A stretch of DNA of 64,000 bases from Streptomyces sp. M41(2017) (GTDB lineage: Bacteria; Actinomycetota; Actinomycetes; Streptomycetales; Streptomycetaceae). The notes beneath the pieces were generated by a model. It saw nothing but the letters and a program-made list of their open reading frames with translations, was not told the DNA's origin and did not search any database. Every line of letters begins with the position of its first letter. The stretch's first letter is position 1. Location: NCBI RefSeq assembly GCF_002078175.1, contig NZ_MWFK01000001.1:2294001-2358000 (forward strand). The letters run 5' to 3'. Made by a program: the position numbers and the translations under genes. This document shows, one piece after another, positions 42,483 through 50,865 of this stretch.

Positions 42483-42947
42483 ATGACCACGCTCAAGTCG
42501 AAGTTGCAGGAAGACCTCAACGCCGCGATCAAGGGGCGCGACGAGCTGCGCTCCTCGACGCTCCGGCTCACCCTCTCCGCGATCACCAACGAGGAGGTCG
42601 CGGGCAAGACCAAGCGCGAGCTCTCCGACGACGAAGTGCAGAAGGTGATCACGCGCGAGGCCAAGAAGCGCCGTGAGGCTGCCGAGGCCTTCGCGCAGGG
42701 CGGGCGTGCCGAGTCGGCCGAGCGGGAGCGGGCGGAGGGCGAGGTTCTCGCCGCGTACCTGCCCAAGCAGCTGTCCGACGAGGAGCTCCAGCAGATCGTC
42801 GCGCAGGCGGTCGAGGAGGCGAAGTCGGCGGGCGCCGAGGGGCCGCGTGCCATGGGCCAGGTCATGAAGATCGTGAACCCGAAGGTGGCCGGTCAGGCCG
42901 AGGGCGGACGTGTCGCCGCCATCGTGAAGCAGCAGCTCGCGGGCTGA
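42483..42947 (+). CDS. GatB/YqeY domain protein
   Basis: A 154-residue protein carrying the GatB/YqeY helical domain, which in GatB helps recognise tRNA during transamidation. Here it is free-standing: MTTLKSKLQEDLNAAIKGRD, LRLTLSAITNEEVAGK, AYLPKQLSDEELQQIV and MGQVMKIVNPKVAGQAEGGR. Its free-standing role is unknown; a tRNA-related function is usually suggested. The ATG at 42483 is set by the conserved start and by GACACT 7 bases upstream. A compound terminator separates it from the convergent penicillin-binding protein gene. Confidence 0.93.
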   Translation: MTTLKSKLQEDLNAAIKGRDELRSSTLRLTLSAITNEEVAGKTKRELSDDEVQKVITREAKKRREAAEAFAQGGRAESAERERAEGEVLAAYLPKQLSDEELQQIVAQAVEEAKSAGAEGPRAMGQVMKIVNPKVAGQAEGGRVAAIVKQQLAG

Positions 42948-43087
42948 TCCGCGGCCGGGCCGCACCGTCGCGGGGTCCTCGTCCCGCAAGAGCGACGAGT
43001 GACGAGTTTGCGAGTCGTGGGCCCGTGGATCGTGGGCTCCGTGCGGCGCGCGGTGCGTGACGTGCCAGCACGTCGGCAGGGCAGCGG

Positions 43088-43153
43088 AAAGGGCACCTTC
43101 GAGGCGAAGCGGGAAGCGCGTGTGCCGCTTCCTCCGCCACGAAGGTGCCCTTT
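43088..43153. terminator. Bidirectional compound terminator
   Basis: The outer stem AAAGGGCACCTTCG (43088-43101) pairs perfectly with 43140-43153 and is followed by T. Inside it, GGAAGCG and CGCTTCC form a second hairpin. It sits between the convergent GatB/YqeY and penicillin-binding protein genes. Confidence 0.9.
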
Positions 43154-43196
43154 TCCATGACCGACGTCGGAACGCCGGAACGCCGGGGCCTACGGG

Positions 43197-45518
43197 TCAG
43201 CGCTGGCCGCCGTCCCCATTGCCGCCGTTGCCGTTTCCGCCGTTCCCGGTACCGCTGTTGCTGTTCCCCTGGATGAATCCCTCGGGGATGGAGAAGGAAG
43301 GCGTCGGGAACGTCCCGCCGCCCCCGTCGTTCTGGCCGCTGATGGTGTTTCCGAGGGTGGTGGCGCCGTTGACGGTGCCGCCCGGATTGCCGTTCTGGTC
43401 GCCGTTGCCGTCGTCGTCGCGGCCCTTGTCGCGGTTCTTGTCCTTGTCGAGGTCGGGGATGTCGACCTTGTTGAAGGGAGGGGCGTCCTTGCCGACCAGC
43501 GCGCCCGTCATCAGGTCCCGCCAGATCGGTCCGGGGACCTCACCGCCGTAGACCTTGTCGTGGTAGACGCCGCCGATCGAGATGCCCACCATGTGGACCC
43601 GCTGGGAGGCGCTGCCGACCCAGACGGCGCCCGACAGGTTCGGCGTGTAGCCGACGAACCAGGCGTTCTTGCGCTCGTCGGTGGTACCGGTCTTACCGGC
43701 GTTGGCGCGGTCCGTGAGGCCGGCCTGCTGGCCCGTACCGGAGTCGATCACGCCGCTCAGCAGGGTGCTGACCGTGTCCGCGGTCTTCTCCGACATGGCC
43801 CGCGAGCACGTCGACTTGGGCACTTCGATGGACTTCTCGCGCTCGCCGACCTGCTGGCTGATCGACTCGATGGCGATCGGCGTGCAGTACATGCCGCGGG
43901 ACGCGAAGGCGGCGTACGCCGTGGCCATCGTGAGCGGCGAGATGCCCTTGGCGCCCAGGGCGATGGACGGCACCTGGGGGAGCTTGTCGCCGTTGCCCTG
44001 CACGACGCCAAGCTTGTCGATCTGGTTGATCACCGGGCAGAGGCCGATGTCGGAGATCATCTGCACGAAGTAGGTGTTGACCGACTTCGCCATCGCCTCC
44101 TTCAGCCGGTAGGGACCGACCTCGGAGGCGCTCTCGTTCGGGACGATCTCGTTCGACTGGTTCGTCCAGGGCTTGCTGCTGCAGGTCTGCACGGGGCTGG
44201 GGTACGGCATCTTGTTCGGCGACGAGTACTGCTGCGTCGCCGGCTTGCCCTGCTCCAGTGCCGCCGCGGCCACGAAGGGCTTGAACGTCGAACCGGTCGG
44301 GAAGCCGTAGTTCGAGCCGCCCATGCCGTAGTTCACCGAGTAGTTGTACTCGGTCTCGTTCTTCCCGTAGCCGTACGGCTTCGACTGGCCCATTCCGAGG
44401 ATCTTGCCGGTGCCGGGCTCCACCAGGGTGCCCGCCGCCGCGACCTTGTCGGACTTGTTGACGTGATCCTTTATCGAGGTCTGGATCGACTCCTGGGCCT
44501 GCGGGTCGAGCGTCGTACGGATCGTCAGACCGCCCTGGTTCCAGAGCTTGGCGCGGGCCTCCCGCGTCTTGCCGAAGACCGGGTCGCTCTTGAAGACGTT
44601 CTCCACGTACTTGCAGAAGAAGCTGGCGCCCGCGACCGCCGTGATGCAGCCGTTCTTCGGCTGGCTGACGTGCAGCCCGAGCTTGGCCGCCTTGGCCTTG
44701 TCGGCCTCCTGCTGGGAGATGTCGTGCACCTCGGCCATGCGCTGCAGGACGGTGTTGCGGCGCTTGGTGGCCTCCTCCTCGTCGTTCACCGGGTCGTACC
44801 GGCTGGGCGACTGGACGATGCCCGCGAGGAGCGCCGACTCCTGGAGGTTCAGGTCCTTGGCGTGCTTGGAGAAGTAGCGCTGGGCGGCGGCCTCGACCCC
44901 GTAGGCCTGCTCGCCGAAGAACGTGATGTTCAGGTAGTTCTCGAGGATCTTCTTCTTGCCCAGCTTCTCTTCCAGCTGGATCGCGTACTTCAGCTCGCGG
45001 ATCTTGCGGCCGATGGTCTGCTGGGTGGCCTGCGCGACCTTCGTCGGGTCGTCACCGGCCTCCTCCACGAAGTAGTTCTTCACCAGCTGCTGGGTCAGGG
45101 TGGAGGCGCCCTGGGCCACTCCGCCGTTCTGCGCGTTCTGGTTGACCGCGCGCAGGATGCCCTTCAGGTCGACCGCGCCGTGCTGGTAGAAGCGCGAGTC
45201 CTCGATCGCGACGATCGCCTTCTGCATGTACGGCGACATGTCCTTGAGGTCGACCACCGTGCGGTCGCGCGAGTACACCGTCGCGATCTGACCGCCCTTG
45301 CTGTCCAGGATCGTCGTCCGCTGGCTCAGCGCGGGACTCTTCAGGTTGTCCGGAATGTCGTCGAATCCCTGGACCGAACCCTTGGCCGCGAGGCCGAGCG
45401 CGCCGGCGGCGGGCAGGGCGATTCCGGCCATGACGGCGCCCGCGAGCACGCTGACACCGAGGAACTTGGCGGCCTGCTGCGTAGGGGACAGACCACCGCC
45501 CGAGCGCTTCTTTGGCAT
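43197..45518 (-). CDS. Class A penicillin-binding protein
   Basis: A 773-residue bifunctional enzyme that polymerises and crosslinks peptidoglycan. It has a short cytoplasmic N-terminus, one membrane helix (about 19-45), a glycosyltransferase 51 domain with catalytic E106 in EDSRFYQHGAVDLKG, and a transpeptidase domain with S410 in GSTFKPF, the SVN triad at AKSVNTYF and KTGTTDE. The C-terminal 90 residues are disordered and Gly/Asn-rich, ending in NGGNGNGGNGDGG repeats. It is divergent from wblA; both promoters lie in the 406-bp region between. It ends at a strong compound terminator. Confidence 0.96.
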   Translation of the reverse strand: MPKKRSGGGLSPTQQAAKFLGVSVLAGAVMAGIALPAAGALGLAAKGSVQGFDDIPDNLKSPALSQRTTILDSKGGQIATVYSRDRTVVDLKDMSPYMQKAIVAIEDSRFYQHGAVDLKGILRAVNQNAQNGGVAQGASTLTQQLVKNYFVEEAGDDPTKVAQATQQTIGRKIRELKYAIQLEEKLGKKKILENYLNITFFGEQAYGVEAAAQRYFSKHAKDLNLQESALLAGIVQSPSRYDPVNDEEEATKRRNTVLQRMAEVHDISQQEADKAKAAKLGLHVSQPKNGCITAVAGASFFCKYVENVFKSDPVFGKTREARAKLWNQGGLTIRTTLDPQAQESIQTSIKDHVNKSDKVAAAGTLVEPGTGKILGMGQSKPYGYGKNETEYNYSVNYGMGGSNYGFPTGSTFKPFVAAAALEQGKPATQQYSSPNKMPYPSPVQTCSSKPWTNQSNEIVPNESASEVGPYRLKEAMAKSVNTYFVQMISDIGLCPVINQIDKLGVVQGNGDKLPQVPSIALGAKGISPLTMATAYAAFASRGMYCTPIAIESISQQVGEREKSIEVPKSTCSRAMSEKTADTVSTLLSGVIDSGTGQQAGLTDRANAGKTGTTDERKNAWFVGYTPNLSGAVWVGSASQRVHMVGISIGGVYHDKVYGGEVPGPIWRDLMTGALVGKDAPPFNKVDIPDLDKDKNRDKGRDDDGNGDQNGNPGGTVNGATTLGNTISGQNDGGGGTFPTPSFSIPEGFIQGNSNSGTGNGGNGNGGNGDGGQR

Positions 45519-45683
45519 GAGGGCAGCCTACGTTCTCATTCGCCGGACACGCGTATATGCCTTGGCCTAAGCTGCTCTCAACTGTCACAGCAGTGCGGCT
45601 ACGTATCAATACGTCCGGCGACCCCGAATCGTTCCGGACGGTCCACGATTGTTGTGGAGGGCGTGTCCGAATCAGCCTTGTGT

Positions 45684-45705
45684 GTCACCCGGCGTCCGTT
45701 GTGAC
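45684..45705. promoter_or_regulatory. Inverted repeat in the wblA regulatory region
   Basis: GTCAC (45684-45688) and GTGAC (45701-45705) with a 12-bp spacer, extended by TGT at the left and TCAA at the right. wblA in other streptomycetes is under developmental regulators such as BldD, whose sites contain GTGAC-like half-sites; the match here is only partial. The gap 45519-45924 also has a T-rich segment near 45725 and a likely -10 region before 45925. Confidence 0.4.
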
Positions 45706-45924
45706 TCAACTGAACTGTCCCGGTTTGCCGGGATCATCACGCATGTCCTCAGCTCACTCCCCCGGGTGATCTGCCGCTTACGCATAGTCCGTTCGGGCCA
45801 TTCAAGATTGGGCCCGAAGGGGGTGTTGCGCTGTGCCCACCTTCCGTAACGTCCTCAACTGGCGGCGGTGAATATGCCGCTGCCGCCGTGGGGGAGCCTC
45901 GATTCGGGAGAGGACGGCGCCGGT

Positions 45925-46263
45925 ATGGGCTGGGTAACCGACTGGAGTGCGCAGGCGGCCTGCCGCACTACCGATCCGGATGAACTGTTCGTTCAAGGAG
46001 CAGCGCAGAACAGGGCCAAGGCAGTGTGCACCGGATGTCCGGTACGCACGGAGTGCCTCGCCGATGCGCTCGACAATCGCGTCGAATTCGGCGTGTGGGG
46101 TGGCATGACCGAGCGGGAGCGCCGTGCTTTGCTGCGCCGCCGGCCGACGGTCACCTCGTGGCGTCGCCTGCTGGAGACCGCGCGTACCGAGTACGAGCGC
46201 GGGGCGGGCCTGCTCCCTCTGGACGAGGAAGAGGTGTACGAGCGCTACGCGGCGGTGGGCTGA
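45925..46263 (+). CDS. wblA: WhiB-like regulator WblA
   Basis: A 112-residue iron-sulfur transcription factor that controls development and antibiotic production in streptomycetes. Cys 13, 35, 38 and 44 form the cluster site (AACRTT; KAVCTGCPVRTEC), followed by the GVWGG turn (56-60) and a basic DNA-contact tail TERERRALLRRRP. The ATG at 45925 is chosen over an upstream ATG at 45874 because the conserved protein begins MGWVTDWSAQA. The leader is long and contains a small inverted repeat. The gene is divergent from a penicillin-binding protein and ends in a hairpin. Confidence 0.96.
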   Translation: MGWVTDWSAQAACRTTDPDELFVQGAAQNRAKAVCTGCPVRTECLADALDNRVEFGVWGGMTERERRALLRRRPTVTSWRRLLETARTEYERGAGLLPLDEEEVYERYAAVG

Positions 46264-46273
46264 GAGCCGTTCA

Positions 46274-46294
46274 CGGTCGCCCGCCCGGCGACCG
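46274..46294 (+). terminator. wblA terminator
   Basis: Perfect 8-bp stem CGGTCGCC (46274-46281) with GGCGACCG (46287-46294), 5-base loop, 10 bases after the stop. Confidence 0.7.
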
Positions 46295-46613
46295 GACCCC
46301 GAGGCGCCCCGCAGGCACAGGACGTCGCCACGGCTGAGAAGCCGGGGTGTCCGAGCCGGCCGTGGTGCCGGGGTGATCGCGGTGCCGAGCCGGGACGACG
46401 TGTCCGGGGGGAACATCGGGGCGCGCGCGGGTGGGATGCCGTCCGTCGCCTCCCGTGTCACTGAGGCACGCCCGACGGGCGGTGCCGACGGACGCGGTGT
46501 GCCGTGCGGATCGGGCTGATGGATGTCCGTCCGGTTGTCCGCAGCCTCACCGGGGGGCCGCGGCGCCAAGGGTGGGGCGAGGACGTCGGGCGACGAACTC
46601 CGGGCGCCCTGAG
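46295..46613. other. Gap between wblA and the ArsA-like operon
   Basis: A GC-rich convergent gap of about 320 bases. I see no gene with normal streptomycete codon bias on either strand and no repeat. It lies between the two terminator hairpins. Confidence 0.5.
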
Positions 46614-46635
46614 GGCGAACAGGGTGCCGTTCGCC
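46614..46635 (-). terminator. Terminator of the ArsA-like operon
   Basis: GGCGAAC (46614-46620) pairs with GTTCGCC (46629-46635), loop of 8, 15 bases beyond the last stop codon on the minus strand. Confidence 0.6.
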
Positions 46636-46650
46636 GCTGCCGTCCGCCGC

Positions 46651-48039
46651 TCAGCTCTCGGGCAGCTCCGGCTTGTGCGCCGCGAGCCGGTTCCCGATGT
46701 CCCGCAGTCCGGCCAGATCGTGTACATCGCCGGGCAGCGCCGCCACTTCCGCCACCGCGACCTCGGGATGGCGCGCGGCGAAGCGGTCACGCGTGCGCTG
46801 CTCGCGGGAGAGCAGCTGCATGCGCTCGGCGTGCAGCCTCAGCAGACCTGCCGTGAGCTGGTCGACGGAGCGCTCGGGGTCCGTGGCGGCGGAACCGTCG
46901 CTGTCGGGGGTGGTGTCCGTGGTGGCCGTCCTGGGCGGGGCGTCGGGGGAGCCTTCGTCAGGAGCCGCTGTCTCGGAAGCCGTGGAATCTGAACTGCCGT
47001 ACGTGTCGGGAGAGTTACGAAGACCAGCTTTCCCGTCCCCCTGATCGACAATGCGGGCGTCGGCAAGATTTTCCGCGATGGCGGATTCCTCGTCCTCCGC
47101 CGCGGCCGAATCAAGATCCTCCGCGGCGGAGAGCGCCCGCTCGGCGGACAGCCGGGCCGCCCCGCTCCCGTGCACGCGGTTGAGTACCAGCCCTGCGAAC
47201 GGCATGTCCTCGGCGGCCAGCCGCTGGACGAAGTACGCCGCCTCCCGCAACGCGTCCCGCTCCGGGGCCGCCACCACGAGGAAGGCGGTGCCGGGCGCCT
47301 GGAGCAGCTTGTACGTGGCGTCCGCGCGCGTGCGGAAACCGCCGAACGTGGTGTCCATCGCGGACACGAACGTCTGGACGTCCTTCAGGAGTTGGCCCCC
47401 GAGGAGCTTGCCCAGGGTGCCGGTCATCATCGACATCCCGACGTTCAGGAACTTCATGCCCGCCCGGCCGCCCAGCTTCGCCGGCGCCGTCAGCAGCCGG
47501 ATCAGCCGCCCGTCCAGGAAGGAACCGAGCCGCTTCGGGGCGTCCAGGAAGTCCAGTGCGGAGCGGGACGGCGGCGTGTCGACCACGATCAGGTCCCACT
47601 CGTCCCGGGCCCGCAGCTGGCCCAGTTTCTCCATCGCCATGTACTCCTGCGTGCCCGCGAAGCCCGCCGAAAGTGACTGGTAGAAGGGGTTGTTGAGGAT
47701 GGCGGCCGCGCGCTCGCCGTCCGCGTGCGCCTCGACGATCTCGTCGAACGTCCGCTTCATGTCGAGCATCATCGCGTGCAACTCGCCGCTGCCCTCGACG
47801 CCCTTCACCCGGCGCGGGGTGTTGTCGAGCGAGTCGATGCCCATGGACTGCGCCAGCCGGCGCGCGGGGTCGATGGTGAGGACGACGACCTTGCGGCCGC
47901 GCTCCGCGGCGCGCAGCCCGAGAGCCGCCGCCGTGGTCGTCTTGCCGACGCCGCCCGAGCCGCAGCACACCACGATGCGGGTCTTCGGGTCGTCGAGCAG
48001 CGGGTCGAGGTCGAGGACACGAGCGGGGTCCAGACTCAT
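46651..48039 (-). CDS. ArsA-family ATPase, larger partner
   Basis: A 462-residue P-loop ATPase of the ArsA/GET3 group. Walker A is CGSGGVGKTTTAAALG, switch I/II are TIDPARRLAQSMG and VVDTPPSRSALDFLDA. Between the core and a C-terminal helical segment lies a long acidic disordered region (about 305-405, Asp/Ser/Thr-rich). Its ATG overlaps the upstream ATPase gene's stop, so the two are coupled. Paired ArsA-like ATPases beside wblA recur in actinobacteria; no arsenic genes are near, and no tail-anchored-protein pathway is established, so the role is open. Confidence 0.88.
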   Translation of the reverse strand: MSLDPARVLDLDPLLDDPKTRIVVCCGSGGVGKTTTAAALGLRAAERGRKVVVLTIDPARRLAQSMGIDSLDNTPRRVKGVEGSGELHAMMLDMKRTFDEIVEAHADGERAAAILNNPFYQSLSAGFAGTQEYMAMEKLGQLRARDEWDLIVVDTPPSRSALDFLDAPKRLGSFLDGRLIRLLTAPAKLGGRAGMKFLNVGMSMMTGTLGKLLGGQLLKDVQTFVSAMDTTFGGFRTRADATYKLLQAPGTAFLVVAAPERDALREAAYFVQRLAAEDMPFAGLVLNRVHGSGAARLSAERALSAAEDLDSAAAEDEESAIAENLADARIVDQGDGKAGLRNSPDTYGSSDSTASETAAPDEGSPDAPPRTATTDTTPDSDGSAATDPERSVDQLTAGLLRLHAERMQLLSREQRTRDRFAARHPEVAVAEVAALPGDVHDLAGLRDIGNRLAAHKPELPES

Positions 48040-49013
48040 GACATCCCTTGCTTCCGCAGCTGTGCGGCCAGTTCGTACAGACCGGCCAGGTCCATGCCCT
48101 CGGCGAGCAGCGGCAGTTCGTGCAGGGGCAGGCCCTGCTCGGCCAGCACGCTCCGCTGCTCGGTCTCCAGGGCGTGCCGCTCGGCGTACTCCTCCGCCTG
48201 TTCGAGCAGGGGGTCCACCAGCCGCTCGGCCAGTCCGCCGCGGCGCGCGCCGCCGAGGCCCGCCGCCGAGAGCGACTTGGCGATCGCCGTCCGCGGCGCG
48301 GTCTCCACGAGGGCCAGGTCGGTGTCGTCCAGGAGCGCCGGGCGCACCATGTTCATGACGATCCGGCCGACGGGGAGCTTCGCGGCGCGCAGCTCCGCGA
48401 TCCCGTCCGCGGTCTCCTGTACGGGCATCTCCTCCAGCAGCGTCACCAGGTGGACCGCCGTCTCCGGCGACTTGAGGACGCGCATGACGGCCTGGGCCTG
48501 ATTGTGTATCGGGCCGATCTTCGCGAGACCGGCGACCTCGTCGTTCACGTTCAGGAAGCGGGTGATGCGGCCCGTCGGGGGCGCGTCCATCACCACGTAG
48601 TCGTACGTGAAGCGGCCGCTCTTCTCCTTGCGCCGCACCGCCTCGCAGGCCTTGCCGGTGAGGAGGACGTCCCGCACACCGGGCGCGATGGTGGTCGCGA
48701 AGTCGATCGCGCCGAGCTTCTTGAGGGCCCGGCCGGCGCCGCCCAGTTTGTAGAACATCTGGAGGTAGTCCAGCAGCGCCAGTTCCGCGTCGATGGCGAG
48801 GGCGTACACCTCCCCGCCGCCCGGAGCGACGGCGATCTTCCGCTCTTCGTAGGGCAGCGCCTCCGTCTCGAAGAGCTGTGCGATGCCCTGTCTGCCCTCG
48901 ACCTCGACGACGAGGGTGCGCTTGCCCTCTGTCGCGAGGGCGAGCGCTAGGGCTGCGGCCACCGTGGTCTTGCCGGTACCGCCCTTGCCGCTGACGACCT
49001 GGAGCCTGCTCAC
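48036..49013 (-). CDS. ArsA-family ATPase, smaller partner
   Basis: A 325-residue ATPase beginning MSRLQVVSGKGGTGKTTVAAAL with a deviant P-loop GKGGTGKTT. Further motifs are VVEVEGRQGIAQLF (switch I), VVMDAPPTGRITRFLN (switch II) and a C-terminal helical lid. First gene of a two-gene operon with an ATGA overlap. It lacks the metal-binding cysteines of true ArsA. A heterodimer with the 462-residue partner is likely from the coupling. Divergent from the DUF4177 gene. Confidence 0.88.
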   Translation of the reverse strand: MSRLQVVSGKGGTGKTTVAAALALALATEGKRTLVVEVEGRQGIAQLFETEALPYEERKIAVAPGGGEVYALAIDAELALLDYLQMFYKLGGAGRALKKLGAIDFATTIAPGVRDVLLTGKACEAVRRKEKSGRFTYDYVVMDAPPTGRITRFLNVNDEVAGLAKIGPIHNQAQAVMRVLKSPETAVHLVTLLEEMPVQETADGIAELRAAKLPVGRIVMNMVRPALLDDTDLALVETAPRTAIAKSLSAAGLGGARRGGLAERLVDPLLEQAEEYAERHALETEQRSVLAEQGLPLHELPLLAEGMDLAGLYELAAQLRKQGMS

Positions 49014-49140
49014 GTATTCGAGCCTAACCAGTCCGCGGCCGGAGTAAGCAGGAGGCTGTGGACAAGCTGCGCGCGGGACGGGTCGATGTGGCCGGATGCG
49101 GTGGGTCGCCCGGGGGCGGTGGGTGGTCCTCGGCAGCGGC

Positions 49141-49146
49141 TACAGT
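49141..49146 (+). promoter_or_regulatory. -10 of the DUF4177-ridA operon, leaderless
   Basis: TACAGT ends 7 bases before the ATG at 49154, with no ribosome site. Confidence 0.6.
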
Positions 49147-49153
49147 CGGCCGT

Positions 49154-49315
49154 ATGACCAAGTGGGAATACGCAACCGTGCCGCTGCTCGTCCATGCCAC
49201 GAAGCAGATTCTGGACACCTGGGGCGAGGACGGCTGGGAGCTCGTCCAGGTCGTGCCCGGGCCGAACAACCCCGAGCAGCTGGTGGCCTATCTGAAGCGC
49301 GAGAAGTCCGCATGA
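49154..49315 (+). CDS. Small DUF4177 protein
   Basis: A 53-residue protein beginning MTKWEYATVPLLVHATKQIL, with GWELVQVVPGP, which is the DUF4177 pattern of a short beta-helix-beta fold. No function is known. The stop overlaps the ridA ATG (ATGA), so the two are coupled. The start at 49154 is set by this pattern and by the -10 at 49141; the frame continues upstream without a ribosome site. Confidence 0.85.
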   Translation: MTKWEYATVPLLVHATKQILDTWGEDGWELVQVVPGPNNPEQLVAYLKREKSA

Positions 49316-49782
49316 GCGGGGCGGTCGAGGCGAAGCTCGCCGAGCTCGGCCTGACGCTGCCCGGGGTGGTCCCGCCGCTGGCGGCCTACCAGCCCGCCGT
49401 GCAGTCCGGCGTGTACGTGTACACCGCCGGCCAGCTTCCGATGGTGGACGGGAAGCTTCCGGTCACCGGGAAGGTGGGCGCCGAGGTCACGGCCGAGGAG
49501 GCCAAGGAGCTGGCCCGGACGTGCGCGCTGAACGCCCTGGCGGCCGTGAAGTCGGTCGCGGGCGACCTGGACCGCATCGCGCGGGTCGTGAAGGTCGTGG
49601 GCTTCGTCGCCTCCGCGGCGGACTTCACCGGGCAGCCGGGCGTGCTGAACGGCGCGAGTGAGCTGCTGGGCGCGGTGCTCGGCGACAAGGGCGTCCACGC
49701 CCGGAGCGCGGTCGGGGTGGCCGTGCTGCCGCTGGACGCGCCGGTCGAGGTCGAGATCCAGGTCGAGCTCACGCACGCGTAG
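49312..49782 (+). CDS. RidA family protein
   Basis: A 156-residue member of the YjgF/RidA group, enamine/imine deaminases that clear reactive 2-aminoacrylate-type by-products of PLP enzymes. It contains YVYTAGQLPMVDGKLPVTGK, the helix EEAKELARTCALNALAAVKS and the HARSAVGVAVLP segment with the catalytic-type Arg. It is longer than canonical RidA (about 130) by an N-terminal segment. Coupled to the DUF4177 gene by an ATGA overlap. A dispersed repeat (copy C) follows. Confidence 0.93.
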   Translation: MSGAVEAKLAELGLTLPGVVPPLAAYQPAVQSGVYVYTAGQLPMVDGKLPVTGKVGAEVTAEEAKELARTCALNALAAVKSVAGDLDRIARVVKVVGFVASAADFTGQPGVLNGASELLGAVLGDKGVHARSAVGVAVLPLDAPVEVEIQVELTHA

Positions 49783-49836
49783 TCCTTCGGGCGGGGCGCG
49801 GGCGCGCTTGTGACTTCGGTGTGGCCCCTTCCGCCG

Positions 49837-49938
49837 GACGCCGGAGGGGCTGAGGAATCAGCCCCTTTCCGGCGTTCGAGGAGCGGGTCCGGGGCGGTGC
49901 CCCGGGTGGGGTCGGGCAGGGGCGGCAGCGGCGAGAAA
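49837..49938 (+). repeat. Dispersed intergenic repeat, copy C, with head-to-head partial copy
   Basis: Positions 49860-49938 align with copies A and B (GCCCCTTTCCGGCGTTCGAG, TCCGGGGCGG, GGGCAGGGGCGGC) but are more diverged. Directly before it, 49837-49853 is an inverted piece of the same element, so the two halves form a stem (GACGCCGG-A-GGGGCTGA with TCAGCCCC-TTT-CCGGCG) around loop GGAA. It may terminate ridA. Confidence 0.7.
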
Positions 49939-49983
49939 CCGCTTGTGGGGCGGTGGGGTCTCGAACATCCGCCCGGCTCGGGA

Positions 49984-49989
49984 TAGCCT
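49984..49989 (+). promoter_or_regulatory. -10 of the NUDIX-MBL operon, leaderless
   Basis: TAGCCT ends 6 bases before the ATG at 49996. Confidence 0.6.
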
Positions 49990-49995
49990 CCGGCC

Positions 49996-50865
49996 ATGGG
50001 GAATGGGCAGTGGTTTCCGGCGGAGTGGCCGGATCGGATCCGGGCTCTCACCGAGGGCACGCTGACGCCGGTCACACCCCGGCGCGCGGCCACCGTGATC
50101 CTGGTCAAGGACAGCCAGAGCGGCCCTGTGGTGCACATGCTGCGCAGACGCGCCTCCATGGCCTTCGCCGGAGGCGCGTACGCGTATCCGGGCGGCGGTG
50201 TCGACCCCCGCGACGACGACCAGCAGGTCCGCTGGGCGGGCCCCACGCGCGCGTGGTGGGCCGAACGCCTCGGCGTGGACGAGACCTCGGCCCAGGCCAT
50301 CGTCTGCGCGGCCGTACGGGAGACCTACGAGGAGGCGGGCGTCCTGCTCGCCGGCCCGAGCCCGGACTCCGTGGTCGGGGACACCACTGGTGACGACTGG
50401 GAGGCGGACCGGGCCGCCCTGGTCGCCCGGGACCTGTCCTTCGCCGAGTTCCTCGACCGCAGGGGCCTCGTGCTCCGCTCGGACCTGCTCGGGGCGTGGG
50501 CCCGATGGATCACCCCCGAGTTCGAGTCCCGTCGTTACGACACCTGGTTCTTCGTGGCCGTCCTCCCGGAGGGCCAGCGCACGCGCAACGCCTCCACGGA
50601 GGCCGACCGGACCGTGTGGATCCGCCCCGCCGACGCCGCCGCCGGCTACGACAAGGGCGAGCTGCTGATGATGCCGCCCACCATCGCGACGCTGCGGGGT
50701 GTCGTCGACCGGGGGAGCGCCGCCGACGCCCTCGCCGCGGCGGCGGCCCGCGACATGACCCCCGTCCTGGCCGAGGCGCGTCTGGAGGACGGCGAGGTCG
50801 TCCTCTCGTGGCCCGGGCACGACGAGTTCACCAAGCACATCCCGACGGGCGGAGCCTCCGCATGA
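49996..50865 (+). CDS. NUDIX hydrolase
   Basis: A 289-residue NUDIX protein. The NUDIX box is split: GGAYAYPGGGVDPRDDD is followed by a long insertion before AAVRETYEEAGVLLAG, so it fits the NUDT19/NUDT7-like branch with an enlarged loop. Substrates in that branch are often acyl-CoA or nucleotide diphosphates. It contains WARWITPEFESRRYDTWFFV downstream. The stop overlaps the MBL gene's ATG (ATGA). The substrate cannot be assigned. Confidence 0.9.
   Translation: MGNGQWFPAEWPDRIRALTEGTLTPVTPRRAATVILVKDSQSGPVVHMLRRRASMAFAGGAYAYPGGGVDPRDDDQQVRWAGPTRAWWAERLGVDETSAQAIVCAAVRETYEEAGVLLAGPSPDSVVGDTTGDDWEADRAALVARDLSFAEFLDRRGLVLRSDLLGAWARWITPEFESRRYDTWFFVAVLPEGQRTRNASTEADRTVWIRPADAAAGYDKGELLMMPPTIATLRGVVDRGSAADALAAAAARDMTPVLAEARLEDGEVVLSWPGHDEFTKHIPTGGASA

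Noticed and set aside
46458..46790. Minus-strand open frame between wblA and the ArsA-like operon
   Set aside because: It overlaps the end of the ATPase gene in another frame and lacks coding bias.
46651..49013. Arsenic-resistance operon
   Set aside because: Neither ATPase has arsenite-binding cysteines, and no arsR, arsB or arsC is nearby.
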